64,000 bases of DNA from Streptomonospora sp. PA3 (GTDB lineage: Bacteria > Actinomycetota > Actinomycetes > Streptosporangiales > Streptosporangiaceae): assembly GCF_009728995.1 (NCBI RefSeq), contig NZ_VTZW01000008.1, positions 493,640-557,639 on the forward strand. The letters run 5' to 3'. The notes beneath the pieces were generated by a model. It worked only from the letters and a program-made list of their open reading frames with translations. It had not been told where the DNA came from and did no database searches. Positions 41,516 through 49,161 of the stretch are shown piece after piece (position 1 is the first letter of the stretch; every line of letters begins with the position of its first letter). Made by a program: the position numbers and the translations under genes.

Positions 41516-42574
41516 ATGTCACACAAGCGCCCGCTGTCTCGTCCTCTCGGTGTGGACGGCGAAACAGATCCCGCGGCCGCGTTCGGGGCGCTGCGGCCGC
41601 GCCTGCTGTCAGTGGCCTACGCACTGCTGGGCAGCGTGGAGGAGGCCGAGGACGTGGTGCAGGAGGCGTGGCTGCGGCTGGAGCGCACGCAGCGCTGCGC
41701 CGAGCACGCCGAGATCCGCGACCCGGCCGGCTGGCTTGTCACAACCGTTTCCCGGCTGGCCCTGGACACGCTGCGGTCGGCGCGGCTGCGCCGGGAGGAG
41801 TACATCGGCGAGTGGCTGCCCGAACCGCTGGTCGGCCCGTGGAGCGCGGCCGCTGCACCGGCGGCGGGCGGGGAGTGGGCCGACCCCGCCGACCGCGTGA
41901 CCCTCGACGAGTCGATGAGCGTGGCCATGCTGGTCGTGCTGGAGTCGCTCTCCCCCGCCGAACGCACGGCCTTCGTGCTGCACGACGTGTTCGGCCTGTC
42001 GTTCGCCGAGATCGGGCGGGCGGTGGGTCGGACGCCGGCGGCCTGCCGGCAGTCGGCCGCACGCGCCCGCAGGCACGTGTCCGCGCGGGCGCCCCGGTTC
42101 GACGTCGACGCCGCCGAGCACCGCCGGATCGTCGACGCGTTCCTGGCGGCGGTGCGCGGCGGCGACCTCGACGGGCTGGTCCGCCTGCTCGACCCCGACG
42201 TCGTGCTGCGCTCCGACGGCGGAGGAGTCGTGCGCAGCGCCCGGCGGCCGATCCGCGGCCGGCGGAAGGTGGCGCGCTTCCTGCTGGGGGTCCGGGACCG
42301 GTTCGGCGCAGGACGGGACCTGCGCCCGGCCGCGGTCAACGGGAGGCCCGGCTTCGTCGGCGTGCGCCGGGAACGCATCGAGCAGGTCGCCGGGGTCGCG
42401 GTCTCCGGCGGCCGCATCAGCGCGATCGACGCCGTACTGAACCCTGAGAAGCTGAAAAGAGCGGGGCGGAACACGACCGGGGGAGGCGGGGCGGCCCCCG
42501 GCCACGGCCGCGCACCCAGCGGGCACGAGGAGCGCGGCGCCGCCCGGACCGACGAGCACAGGAGCGAGGCTTGA
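41516..42574 (+). CDS. ECF RNA polymerase sigma factor with C-terminal SnoaL-like domain (ECF41/SigJ type)
   Basis: A 352-residue sigma factor. Region 2 is AAAFGALRPRLLSVAYALLGSVEEAEDVVQEAWLRL and region 4 is ERTAFVLHDVFGLSFAEIGRAVGRTPAACRQSAARARR. After it follows a SnoaL-like domain with the ECF41 signatures DGGG (SDGGGVVRSARRPIRG) and NPEKL near the end. In this group the C-terminal domain regulates the sigma factor, with no anti-sigma factor. The ATG at 41516 has GAGGAGG 5 nt before it; a leaderless in-frame GTG at 41552 is an alternative because a promoter-like motif overlaps the first codons. The last ~35 residues come from a repeated sequence and are unusual for the family. The downstream CMD-type gene is the typical partner. 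Confidence 0.93.
   Translation: MSHKRPLSRPLGVDGETDPAAAFGALRPRLLSVAYALLGSVEEAEDVVQEAWLRLERTQRCAEHAEIRDPAGWLVTTVSRLALDTLRSARLRREEYIGEWLPEPLVGPWSAAAAPAAGGEWADPADRVTLDESMSVAMLVVLESLSPAERTAFVLHDVFGLSFAEIGRAVGRTPAACRQSAARARRHVSARAPRFDVDAAEHRRIVDAFLAAVRGGDLDGLVRLLDPDVVLRSDGGGVVRSARRPIRGRRKVARFLLGVRDRFGAGRDLRPAAVNGRPGFVGVRRERIEQVAGVAVSGGRISAIDAVLNPEKLKRAGRNTTGGGGAAPGHGRAPSGHEERGAARTDEHRSEA
41517..41543 (+). promoter_or_regulatory. ECF41-like promoter motif TGTCACA-N16-CGTC
   Basis: TGTCACA (41517-41523) and CGTC (41540-41543) are separated by 16 nt. They correspond to the motif reported for ECF41 sigma factors, which often control their own gene and that of a CMD partner. It overlaps the first codons of the annotated sigma gene, and an in-frame GTG lies 8 nt downstream of the -10. 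Confidence 0.45.
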
Positions 42575-42775
42575 GCAGGTGTACGGAGAGGGAATACGGC
42601 GCCTCCCAGCACCCCGCGCACCCGCGGAAAAGCCCAAGCGGGGGTGCGGGGCGCGGCGCCGTCTTGGACTGACGAGCGAGGAAGCGAGGCCCCGAGCGGG
42701 CCGGAGGGGTGCGGCGCCGTCTGGACTGACGAGCGAGGGAGCGAGGAGGGAAGACGGCGCCTCAAAGCACCCCGC
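42536..42775. repeat. Cluster of direct and inverted GGCGCC repeats between sigma gene and CMD gene
   Basis: Three direct copies of a GGCGCCGTC-GGACTGACGAGCGAGGRAGCGAGG unit start at 42536 (inside the end of the sigma gene, diverged), 42655 and 42713. An opposite unit, ACGGCGCCTCNNAGCACCCCGC, occurs at 42596-42617 and 42754-42775. The two kinds can pair to form stems. They fill most of the 263-nt gap. Confidence 0.8.
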
Positions 42776-42837
42776 AGGCACGCGGAACAACACGGATCTC
42801 AGAGAACACGAGCAACCCGGATGCCAAGGAGTGATCG

Positions 42838-43296
42838 GTGACCCAGCGCATGAACGTCCTCGAACAGGCCCCGGACGCCTATACGGCCATGGCGGGGCTG
42901 GAGCGGTTCCTGGCCCAGAGCCCGCTGCCGCACTCGACCCTGGAGCTGGTCAAGCTGCGGGCCAGCCAGATCAACGGCTGCGCCTTCTGCGTGGACATGC
43001 ACGGCAAGGACGCGCAGAAGGCCGGGGAGAGCGCCGAGCGCCTGCTCGCGGTGGCGGTGTGGCGGGAGTCGCCGCTGTTCACCGAGGCCGAGCGGGCGGC
43101 CCTGGCGCTGACCGAGGAGGCGACCCGCCTGGCCGACCACGGCACAGGCGTCTCCGATGCGGTGTGGCAGGAGGCCGCCCGCCACTACGACGAGCCGACG
43201 CTCGCCGCGCTGGTGGTGGCGATCTCGACCATCAACGCCTGGAACCGCATCGCGGTGGCCACTCGGATGGTGCCGGGCTCGCACACCCCTTCCTGA
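42838..43296 (+). CDS. Carboxymuconolactone decarboxylase/AhpD-like peroxidase
   Basis: A 152-residue helical protein with the AhpD-type active site CAFCVDMH (Cys48, Cys51, His55), preceded by LVKLRASQINGC. Such proteins act as thiol peroxidases or serve as the COE partners controlled by ECF41 sigma factors. Its position after an ECF41-type sigma gene fits that pairing. The start is GTG at 42838 with AAGGAG 6-7 nt upstream; an in-frame ATG four codons later is less likely. A hairpin terminator follows. Confidence 0.94.
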   Translation: MTQRMNVLEQAPDAYTAMAGLERFLAQSPLPHSTLELVKLRASQINGCAFCVDMHGKDAQKAGESAERLLAVAVWRESPLFTEAERAALALTEEATRLADHGTGVSDAVWQEAARHYDEPTLAALVVAISTINAWNRIAVATRMVPGSHTPS

Positions 43297-43306
43297 GAGC
43301 CACGGC

Positions 43307-43350
43307 GGAGCCGCCGCGCCCCTTCGGGAGCGCGGGACCGCGGCGGCTCC
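43307..43350. terminator. Bidirectional hairpin terminator
   Basis: Perfect 12-bp arms (GGAGCCGCCGCG / CGCGGCGGCTCC) with a 20-nt loop that can itself fold, between the convergent CMD and phosphatase genes. Confidence 0.75.
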
Positions 43351-43373
43351 CTCCGGTGCAGGCGGCGCGCCCC

Positions 43374-43856
43374 TCAGCCGAAAGCGGCGACGTAGGAGCG
43401 CTGCCAGGGGGTCTCCACGGCACGCGGCGAGTAGTGCTCGCGGACGTAGGCCACCGCCTCGCGCGAAGGGACCCCGTCCAGCACCGCCAGGCAGGCCAGG
43501 GCGGTGCCGGTGCGCCCCCGGCCGCCGCGGCAGGCGATCTCCACGCGCTCGGCGCGGGCACGCGACCAGGCGTCGTGCAGAGCGGCGCGGGCGGCGGCCC
43601 GGTCGGCGGGCAGCCGGAAGTCCGGCCAGCGCAGCCACACGTGCTCCCAGGGCACCGGGCGGGGGCGGCGGGCGAGCAGGTACAGGCCGAAGTGCGGTGT
43701 CGGCCCCGGCGGAAGGGGGCGCATCAGGGCCCGGCCGCGGACGAGCCTTCCCGAAGGCAGCCGCAGCAGCCCCGGCGTCGCGGGCGGCCAGGGGTCCGGT
43801 GCGGAGTCGACGGCGTCCTCCCGGTTCGGGCGGGTCGGCGACGCGGCCGCGAGCAC
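43374..43856 (-). CDS. Small cysteine-type (dual-specificity-like) protein phosphatase
   Basis: A 160-residue protein with the CX5R phosphatase signature: Cys109 to Arg115 in IACRGGRGRTGTAL. A nearby aspartate (WLRWPDFRLP) may serve as general acid, 30 residues earlier. Actinomycetes have several such small phosphatases of unknown target, and the substrate cannot be read here. The GTG start at 43856 has no good ribosome-binding site, so the true N-terminus may be shorter. The methyltransferase gene is divergent. Confidence 0.8.
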   Translation of the reverse strand: MLAAASPTRPNREDAVDSAPDPWPPATPGLLRLPSGRLVRGRALMRPLPPGPTPHFGLYLLARRPRPVPWEHVWLRWPDFRLPADRAAARAALHDAWSRARAERVEIACRGGRGRTGTALACLAVLDGVPSREAVAYVREHYSPRAVETPWQRSYVAAFG

Positions 43857-44245
43857 GCGGGCCGGGCCGGCGGGCGGCCAGGTTATCGGGCCGGCCGCAA
43901 AGTCCGCCGCCCCGACGCACGCCGTGGCGGACCCTGCCGACGCGTGCCTCCCTCCTCCGCCTCACGAGCACTCGCACCGGCGACCGGATCCGGCCACCGG
44001 CCCGCCCGACGGCCGAGCCCAACCGTGCGGCGGGCCGCGCCGGATTCCCGTCGACGCAGGCGGAGCCGGTGGCGTCCTGTCGTGCCCGCCGTGTGCGGAC
44101 GCTGCACCGCCGCCTCGGCCGCGACGCGGGGAGGATCCGCCGCGGAACACGGGCGCCGGTCCGGGCGTTTGCCCGGCAAGGGCGGAGCCGGTCCGGAGCT
44201 GTCTCCGGCGGTCTCCGCCATCCGGCGATCGGAACGGACTCGGCC
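43857..44245. other. 389-nt divergent promoter region, no gene seen
   Basis: It lies between the phosphatase gene (leftward) and the methyltransferase gene (rightward). Composition is mixed and open frames are Arg-rich without start signals. No palindrome stood out. Confidence 0.4.
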
Positions 44246-44914
44246 ATGCCCCAATCCCACTCTCGGAACTCCGGTTCCGACGACCCCGCGGCCGTCCTCG
44301 ACGCGATGCGCGCCCACTGGGACGGGCAGGCCGCGACCTACGACCAGGGGATGGACCGCATCGAGCGGGCTTTCATCGGCGACGGGCGCTCGTGGGTGTG
44401 CGGCCAGGCCCGCGGCCGGACGCTGGAGGTGGCCGTGGGCACCGGGCGCAACCTGGAGCTCTACGGCGATGACGTGGAGCTGACCGGGGTCGACCTGAGC
44501 CCGCGCATGCTGCAGATCGCGCGGCGCCGCGCGGCGGGCATGGAGCACGTGGCCGCTCTGCGCGAGGCCGACGCCGAGCACCTCCCCTTCCCCGATGGCC
44601 ACTTCGACACCGTCGTGGCCACCCTGTCGCTGTGCTCGGTGCCCGACGTGGGCGCCGCCGTCGCCGAGATGCGCCGGGTGCTGCGCCCGGGCGGCCGCCT
44701 CCTGCTGCTCGACCACGTGCGCCCGACGGTCGCCCCGCTGCGCTGGGCGCTGCGCGGCCTGGAATGGATCACCGCCCGCACACAGCCCGGCAGCGGCGAG
44801 CGCTTCCTGCGCCGCCCCCTGGAGCAGGTGCGCGAGCACGGGTTCACGATCGAGACGAGCGAACGCTCCAAGGCGGGCGCGATCGAGCGGGTGAGCGCCC
44901 TCAAACCGGCATGA
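44246..44914 (+). CDS. Class I SAM-dependent methyltransferase (UbiE-like)
   Basis: A 222-residue methyltransferase. The SAM-binding motif I is TLEVAVGTGRNLELYG, then VELTGVDLSPRMLQIARRRA, EADAEHLPFPDGHFDTVVAT (motif II/III) and RVLRPGGRLLLLDHVRPT. The style resembles UbiE/phosphatidylethanolamine-type methyltransferases. The substrate is unknown. The ATG at 44246 follows GGAACGGACTCGGCC. The FolC-like gene follows on the same strand after 109 nt, so the two may be cotranscribed. Confidence 0.93.
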   Translation: MPQSHSRNSGSDDPAAVLDAMRAHWDGQAATYDQGMDRIERAFIGDGRSWVCGQARGRTLEVAVGTGRNLELYGDDVELTGVDLSPRMLQIARRRAAGMEHVAALREADAEHLPFPDGHFDTVVATLSLCSVPDVGAAVAEMRRVLRPGGRLLLLDHVRPTVAPLRWALRGLEWITARTQPGSGERFLRRPLEQVREHGFTIETSERSKAGAIERVSALKPA

Positions 44915-45023
44915 GCGCGCCTGCCCCGCCGTCGCCCGCGCTTTTCGGGCGGTGGATTCCGTAGGGTTCCGGTGGGTTCCGCGCCAGGCGGAACCTGCGC
45001 CGATAGCGGAAGGGGTGGCGGAC

Positions 45024-46274
45024 GTGGCCGGGCAGGCGCCGGGGGTGTTCTTCGCGGAGTGGCGGGAGCGCCGGCCGGGGCAGCGCCGCGACCTCGGGCG
45101 GGCGGCGGAGCTGCTGGCCGGTCTGGGACTCCCCGCACTCGACGCGCCGGTCCTCGGCGTGGTCGGTTCCAAGGGCAAGGGCACCTGTGCGGCCTACGCC
45201 TCGGCGACGCTGGCTGCGGCCGGGGCAGGCGTCGTGACGGTGACCAGCCCGGGCGTCACCGGCCCGCGCGACCGCATCCGGTTCAACGGCGCCGCGATCG
45301 GCGACGGCGGCCTCGCCCGCCTGGCCGCCGAGCTGGGTACGGCGGTGCGGCGCCTGCCCCCGCCCCGGAACGGCTACCTCTCCCCCAGCGGGCTGTTCCT
45401 CGCGGCGGGTGCGCTCCACGCGCGCGAGCGCGGCGCCGACGTGCTCGTGCTGGAGGCGGGCATGGGCGGTGCGAGCGACGAGCTGAGCCTGTTCGACCCC
45501 GTCGCGATCGCGCTCACGACCGTCTTCGGCGAGCACCTGGGCGTGCTCGGCGACACGGTCGAGCAGCTCGCCGCGGAGAAGGCCGGCGTCGCGGGACCGG
45601 GTGCCCGCGCCTTCGTGCACGGAACGCTGGACGCCGGAGCCGAGGCCGCCGCCCGCGCCGCGCTCGCCGCCCGGACCGCCGGGCGGGTGCCGCCCGAGCG
45701 CCTGCGGCCGGGGGCGTCCGGGCTTCCCGCCCGCCTGCTGCCCGAGGGCCTGGGGCGGCCGGCGGCCGAACTCGGGTACACGGCCGCGCGGCGGCTGCTG
45801 GCGGCCACCGCACGCGCCGAGCCCCCGCCGGCCCGCCTGCACGAGGTGCTGTCCACCGTCCGGCTGCCCGGACGGCTCTCCCACCACCGCGTGCCCGGCT
45901 CGGACACCGAGCTCATCGTCGACTCCGCCGTGGATCGCGCGGGCGTGGCGGCGGCGCTGGACCACGCGCGGCGGCATTGGGGTGAGGCGGGCGGGGCCGA
46001 TCATGTGCTGGTGTGCCTGCCCGACCACAAGGACGTGGCGGGCGCCGTGGCCGAGCTCGCCGGGCTGGGGGTCACGGCGGCGACTCTGCCCGACGCCCAT
46101 CTGGAGTTCTCGGCCGCCTTGCCCCGGCACTGGGGGCGGGTGCGCGCGCAGGAGGTGACTCCGCGGCTGCTGGCCGGCCTGGGCCGGCGGGTACTGGTGC
46201 TGGGCACCGTGTATTTCACCGGCCGCGTACTGGAGGCGGTCGCCGCCGACACCGAGTCGCTGTTCACCGCCTGA
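45024..46274 (+). CDS. Mur-ligase/FolC-like ligase with an altered P-loop
   Basis: A 416-residue ATP-dependent amide ligase related to folylpolyglutamate/dihydrofolate synthase. The P-loop is GSKGKGT (residues 48-54), where FolC usually has GTNGKGS. TSPGVTGPRDRIRFNGAAI matches FolC's substrate loop, VLVLEAGMGGASDEL is the metal-binding GG region, and FGEHLGVLGDTVEQLAAEKAGV is typical. The C-terminal ligase domain begins around GRLSHHRVPG and contains LPDHKDVAG. The true substrate may not be folate. The GTG at 45024 is chosen because GGAAGGGG lies 8 nt upstream; GTG 45015 and an upstream start at 44952 are possible. A terminator follows. Confidence 0.88.
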   Translation: MAGQAPGVFFAEWRERRPGQRRDLGRAAELLAGLGLPALDAPVLGVVGSKGKGTCAAYASATLAAAGAGVVTVTSPGVTGPRDRIRFNGAAIGDGGLARLAAELGTAVRRLPPPRNGYLSPSGLFLAAGALHARERGADVLVLEAGMGGASDELSLFDPVAIALTTVFGEHLGVLGDTVEQLAAEKAGVAGPGARAFVHGTLDAGAEAAARAALAARTAGRVPPERLRPGASGLPARLLPEGLGRPAAELGYTAARRLLAATARAEPPPARLHEVLSTVRLPGRLSHHRVPGSDTELIVDSAVDRAGVAAALDHARRHWGEAGGADHVLVCLPDHKDVAGAVAELAGLGVTAATLPDAHLEFSAALPRHWGRVRAQEVTPRLLAGLGRRVLVLGTVYFTGRVLEAVAADTESLFTA

Positions 46275-46310
46275 GCCCGCGGTCGGCCGCGCACCCCCGA
46301 AAGAAAGAGG

Positions 46311-46349
46311 CCCCTCCCAGTTGAGCATCGTGGAGAGGCTTGGGAGGGG
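46311..46349. terminator. Bidirectional hairpin terminator
   Basis: Perfect 9-bp arms CCCCTCCCA / TGGGAGGGG with a 21-nt loop, between the convergent FolC-like and TetR genes. An A-rich run (AAAGAAAGAGG) on the left provides a T-run for leftward transcripts. Confidence 0.75.
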
Positions 46350-46386
46350 GTCGATTGCCGCCAGTTTAGCCGATGCGCCCTGCCGC

Positions 46387-47046
46387 TCAGCGCCGCCAGC
46401 GCAGGTCCAGCTCCTCCTCGGTGGCGGGCGGGCCGGGCAGTTTCTCGGAGGCGCTCTCCGACTCGACCGCCCGGGCGGTGTCGAGGCCGGCGATCTGGAG
46501 TGCCAGGTACCGGCGGCGCAGCAGGCGGGTCCGCTCCGGGTCGGGGAAGCGGACGGCGGCGCAGCCCTCCAGGACGAGGACGATGTCGGCCGAGCTGAAG
46601 TCCGCGCGCAGGCGCCCCGATTCGTGTGCGCGCCGGGTCAGGAGAGCGGCCAGCTCAAAGGCGCGCGCGGCGTCGGCGCGCATCTCGGCGGTGGGGGCGA
46701 ACGAGCCGGCGAGGTGCACCGTCAGGGAGTGCACGTCGGCGTCGACGATCCGCCGCAGGAAGGAGGTGAAGGCCCGCCAGCCGTCCTCCTCGGCCAGCGC
46801 CGTCTCGGCCTCGGCGATGTAGCGGCGCAGGCCGTCGTGGCAGACCCGGCGCAGCAGGTCGTCCTTTCCCCCGTAGCGGCGGTAGAGGGCGCTGATCCCC
46901 ACGCCCGCGCGCGAGGCCACGGCGGCCACGGGGGCCTTGGGGTCGTGCAGGAACACCGTGCGGGCGGCGTCGAGGATCGCGGAGTCGTTGCGTTGCGCCT
47001 GAGCGCGGCGCCCGGAGAGGCCGGCGGCCCGCGTCGGATGCGGCAT
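46387..47046 (-). CDS. TetR-family transcriptional regulator
   Basis: A 219-residue TetR protein. Helix-turn-helix: ILDAARTVFLHDPKAPVAAVASRAGVGISALYRRYGGKDDLL. The remainder is the ligand domain with FTSFLRRIVDADVHSLTVHL. A palindrome lies 18 bp upstream of the ATG, so it probably represses itself. Directly upstream on the same strand is an MFS exporter gene that stops 200 bp away, which makes that pump a plausible target. The ribosome-binding site is not strong. Confidence 0.92.
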   Translation of the reverse strand: MPHPTRAAGLSGRRAQAQRNDSAILDAARTVFLHDPKAPVAAVASRAGVGISALYRRYGGKDDLLRRVCHDGLRRYIAEAETALAEEDGWRAFTSFLRRIVDADVHSLTVHLAGSFAPTAEMRADAARAFELAALLTRRAHESGRLRADFSSADIVLVLEGCAAVRFPDPERTRLLRRRYLALQIAGLDTARAVESESASEKLPGPPATEEELDLRWRR

Positions 47047-47064
47047 GCGGCCAGATTAGCATCG

Positions 47065-47082
47065 GAACGGACTGTTCCGTTC
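47065..47082. promoter_or_regulatory. 18-bp TetR-type operator GAACGGA-CTGT-TCCGTTC
   Basis: Perfect 7-bp arms around a 4-nt centre, 18 bp upstream of the TetR start. The position suits autoregulation. No second copy is visible in front of the MFS gene at 48523. Confidence 0.6.
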
Positions 47083-47245
47083 TTGTCCCTCCTCCGGACC
47101 GACCACCGCGCCGCCTCTCGGAACACGCGAGGCCGGGCGGCGGTGCCGCGATCGGCACCTCCGCCCGGCCCGGTGTCCGGTGCGGGCCCCTGAGAACCGC
47201 ACCGGCCTCTCGGCCGCGGTCCGCCCCCGGCGGACCGCATTCGGC

Positions 47246-48523
47246 TCAGGCGCGCGCGACCGCGCGCGCCGAACGGCGCTCGCCCAGCAGCGAGCCGATG
47301 AGCAGCGCGAGGGCGACCGCTGCGCCGCCGGTCATGATCACCGCCATGGCCGGCCCGTCGTTGCCGAGCACGCCCACCAGCGGAGCGATCAGCGCGCCCA
47401 GGCCGAACTGGCCGGCGCCCAGCAGCGCCGCCGCGGTGCCGGCGGCCTCACCGTGCCGCGAGAGCGCGAGCGCCGGGGCGTTGGGCATCACGAACCCGAC
47501 CGCGCCGAGCATGGCCCACAGCGGGATCATGAAGCCCACGATCCCGCCGGCGCCGGTGAAGGCGACGGCCATCAGCGCCGCGCCGAACACCACGGCCGCG
47601 ATCAGCGCGAACAGCACGATCCGCTGCGCGCTCATCCGGTTCAGCGCCACCACGTTGAGCTGGGAGGCGCCGATGACCGCGACCGCTCCGGCGCCGAAGA
47701 CGAGCCCGAACTGCTGCTGGTCGAGCCCGTACTGCTCCTGCAGCACAAAGGAGGCGCCCGAGACGTAGGAGAACAGGGCCGACATCGCCAGGGCGGCCAC
47801 CAGCACCATCACCAGGAAGCCGCGGTCGGTCAGCAGCGATCCGTAGGTCCGCAGGACCGGAACCACCTCGCCGGTGCGCCGGCGCTCCGGCGGCAGCGTC
47901 TCGCGCAGCGCCAGCACGGCCACCAGCAGCAGGACGCCGCCGAGCACGGCCAGGGCGCCGAACACCCAGCGCCAGGATCCGGCGACCAGGACCGCGCTGC
48001 CCAGGCTCGGGGCGAGGACGGGCGCGGCACCCATGACCAGCATCAGCCGGGACAGGGTCGTGGCCGCGGCGCGCCCGCTGAACAGGTCGCGGACCACGGC
48101 CAGGGCCACGACCATCGTCGCCGCCGCGCCCACGCCTTGGACGATCCGCAGCGCGCCCAGCACCGCGATGTCGGGCGCGACCAGGCACAGCAGCGATGCG
48201 GCGATGTGCAGGGCGGTTCCGGCGATCAAGGGGGTCCGCCGGCCCACGGCGTCGGCGAGGGGGCCGATGAGCAGTTGCCCCAGGCCCAGGCCCAGGAGGG
48301 TGCCGGTGAGGGTCAGCTGCACCGCTGAGGAGGACGCCTGGAGATCCCGGCCGATCTCGGGCAGTGCGGGCAGGTACATGTCGATGGTCAGTGGCGCGAG
48401 CGCGACGAGCGCGCCGAGCACCAGGATGATGCGGACCCGGTGCAGGCCCGTGGGCTCTCGCGGCGCGGGCGGCTGCGCCGGGGTCGAGTCGTCGGTTCCG
48501 GTGGAAGTGCTTGGTAAAGCCAC
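47246..48523 (-). CDS. MFS exporter, Bcr/CflA family
   Basis: A 425-residue major facilitator protein with 12 membrane segments. LAPLTIDMYLPALPEIGRDL and the motif-A loop GPLADAVGRRTPLIAGT are typical of the Bcr/CflA drug-efflux group; ALRIVQGVGAAATMVVALAVVRD is motif C-like. The N-terminal 25 residues are polar and rich in Thr and Pro. Members export bicyclomycin, sulfonamides or dipeptides; the substrate here is not known. The start is GTG at 48523, with GGAAGG 13 nt upstream. The TetR gene follows on the same strand. Confidence 0.94.
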   Translation of the reverse strand: MALPSTSTGTDDSTPAQPPAPREPTGLHRVRIILVLGALVALAPLTIDMYLPALPEIGRDLQASSSAVQLTLTGTLLGLGLGQLLIGPLADAVGRRTPLIAGTALHIAASLLCLVAPDIAVLGALRIVQGVGAAATMVVALAVVRDLFSGRAAATTLSRLMLVMGAAPVLAPSLGSAVLVAGSWRWVFGALAVLGGVLLLVAVLALRETLPPERRRTGEVVPVLRTYGSLLTDRGFLVMVLVAALAMSALFSYVSGASFVLQEQYGLDQQQFGLVFGAGAVAVIGASQLNVVALNRMSAQRIVLFALIAAVVFGAALMAVAFTGAGGIVGFMIPLWAMLGAVGFVMPNAPALALSRHGEAAGTAAALLGAGQFGLGALIAPLVGVLGNDGPAMAVIMTGGAAVALALLIGSLLGERRSARAVARA

Positions 48524-48829
48524 TGTCGCGTTCCGGCCTTCCCGTATGTCGAGCAGCGTGCACGAAGCGAAGAAGCGAGCGGTGCCGAGAGGTCGTTCGG
48601 CGGTGCGTGTGCTTCAGCGCGCCCGCCCGGGATTGTGTTCCCCTCCGGCCGCGGATCGCCGTGTGATGCACGCGACAGCACGGGCGGCGCCCGCCCGGTG
48701 GCCCAGCGGAACCGGAGCCGGCGCGCGGGCCGGCGCCCCCCTGGGCGCTCCGCACGGCCCCGCCCCCGGGCATGGACCCGCAGATCAGGGGTAGCGCGCC
48801 CCCTATCCGCAACCGGAAAGGAGAGCGGC
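48524..48829. other. 306-nt divergent promoter region (MFS / DUF2795)
   Basis: No gene. On the right it has GGGTAG (48789-48794), loosely like the GGGTAY -10 of SigB-type stress promoters, but without a clear GTTT-like -35. I do not call it a promoter. Confidence 0.35.
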
Positions 48830-49039
48830 GTGGCACAACCGACGTTCATCGAGGTGCAGAAGGCGCTGGCCGGCGCGGACTACCCGTCCTCGCGCGACGA
48901 GCTGGTCGAGCACGCCAAGACCAGGAAGGCCGACGAGGGCGTCGTCGACGCGCTGCAGCGCCTCCCCCGCCAGCAGTACGGGGGACCCGACGAGGTCAGC
49001 CGCGACATCGCCGAAGTGACCGGAGAGTCCAACGACTGA
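48830..49039 (+). CDS. DUF2795 small protein
   Basis: A 69-residue protein made of one DUF2795 domain (FIEVQKALAGADYPSSRDELVEHAKTRKAD, then VVDALQRLPRQQYGGPDEVSR). The family is small, mostly actinobacterial and of unknown role, often placed among stress genes. The GTG at 48830 is set by AAAGGAG 8 nt upstream. It starts a group with an SDR enzyme and a hemerythrin protein on the same strand (gaps of 122 and 98 nt), probably a general stress group. Confidence 0.92.
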   Translation: MAQPTFIEVQKALAGADYPSSRDELVEHAKTRKADEGVVDALQRLPRQQYGGPDEVSRDIAEVTGESND

Positions 49040-49161
49040 CGGAGCGTGTGAGGGCCGGCCCCGGGGCAGCGCCACCGGACCGGCCCCGCCGCGGCGAGCG
49101 CCCCCGCGCCGGCCGGGAGGTGGCCGCCCGGGCAGCCGACGACATCCAAAGGGAGCCGAGC

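Noticed and set aside
46311..46349. Operator for the TetR gene at 46387-47046
   Set aside because: The inverted repeat lies downstream of that gene, between two stop codons, so a terminator is the better reading.
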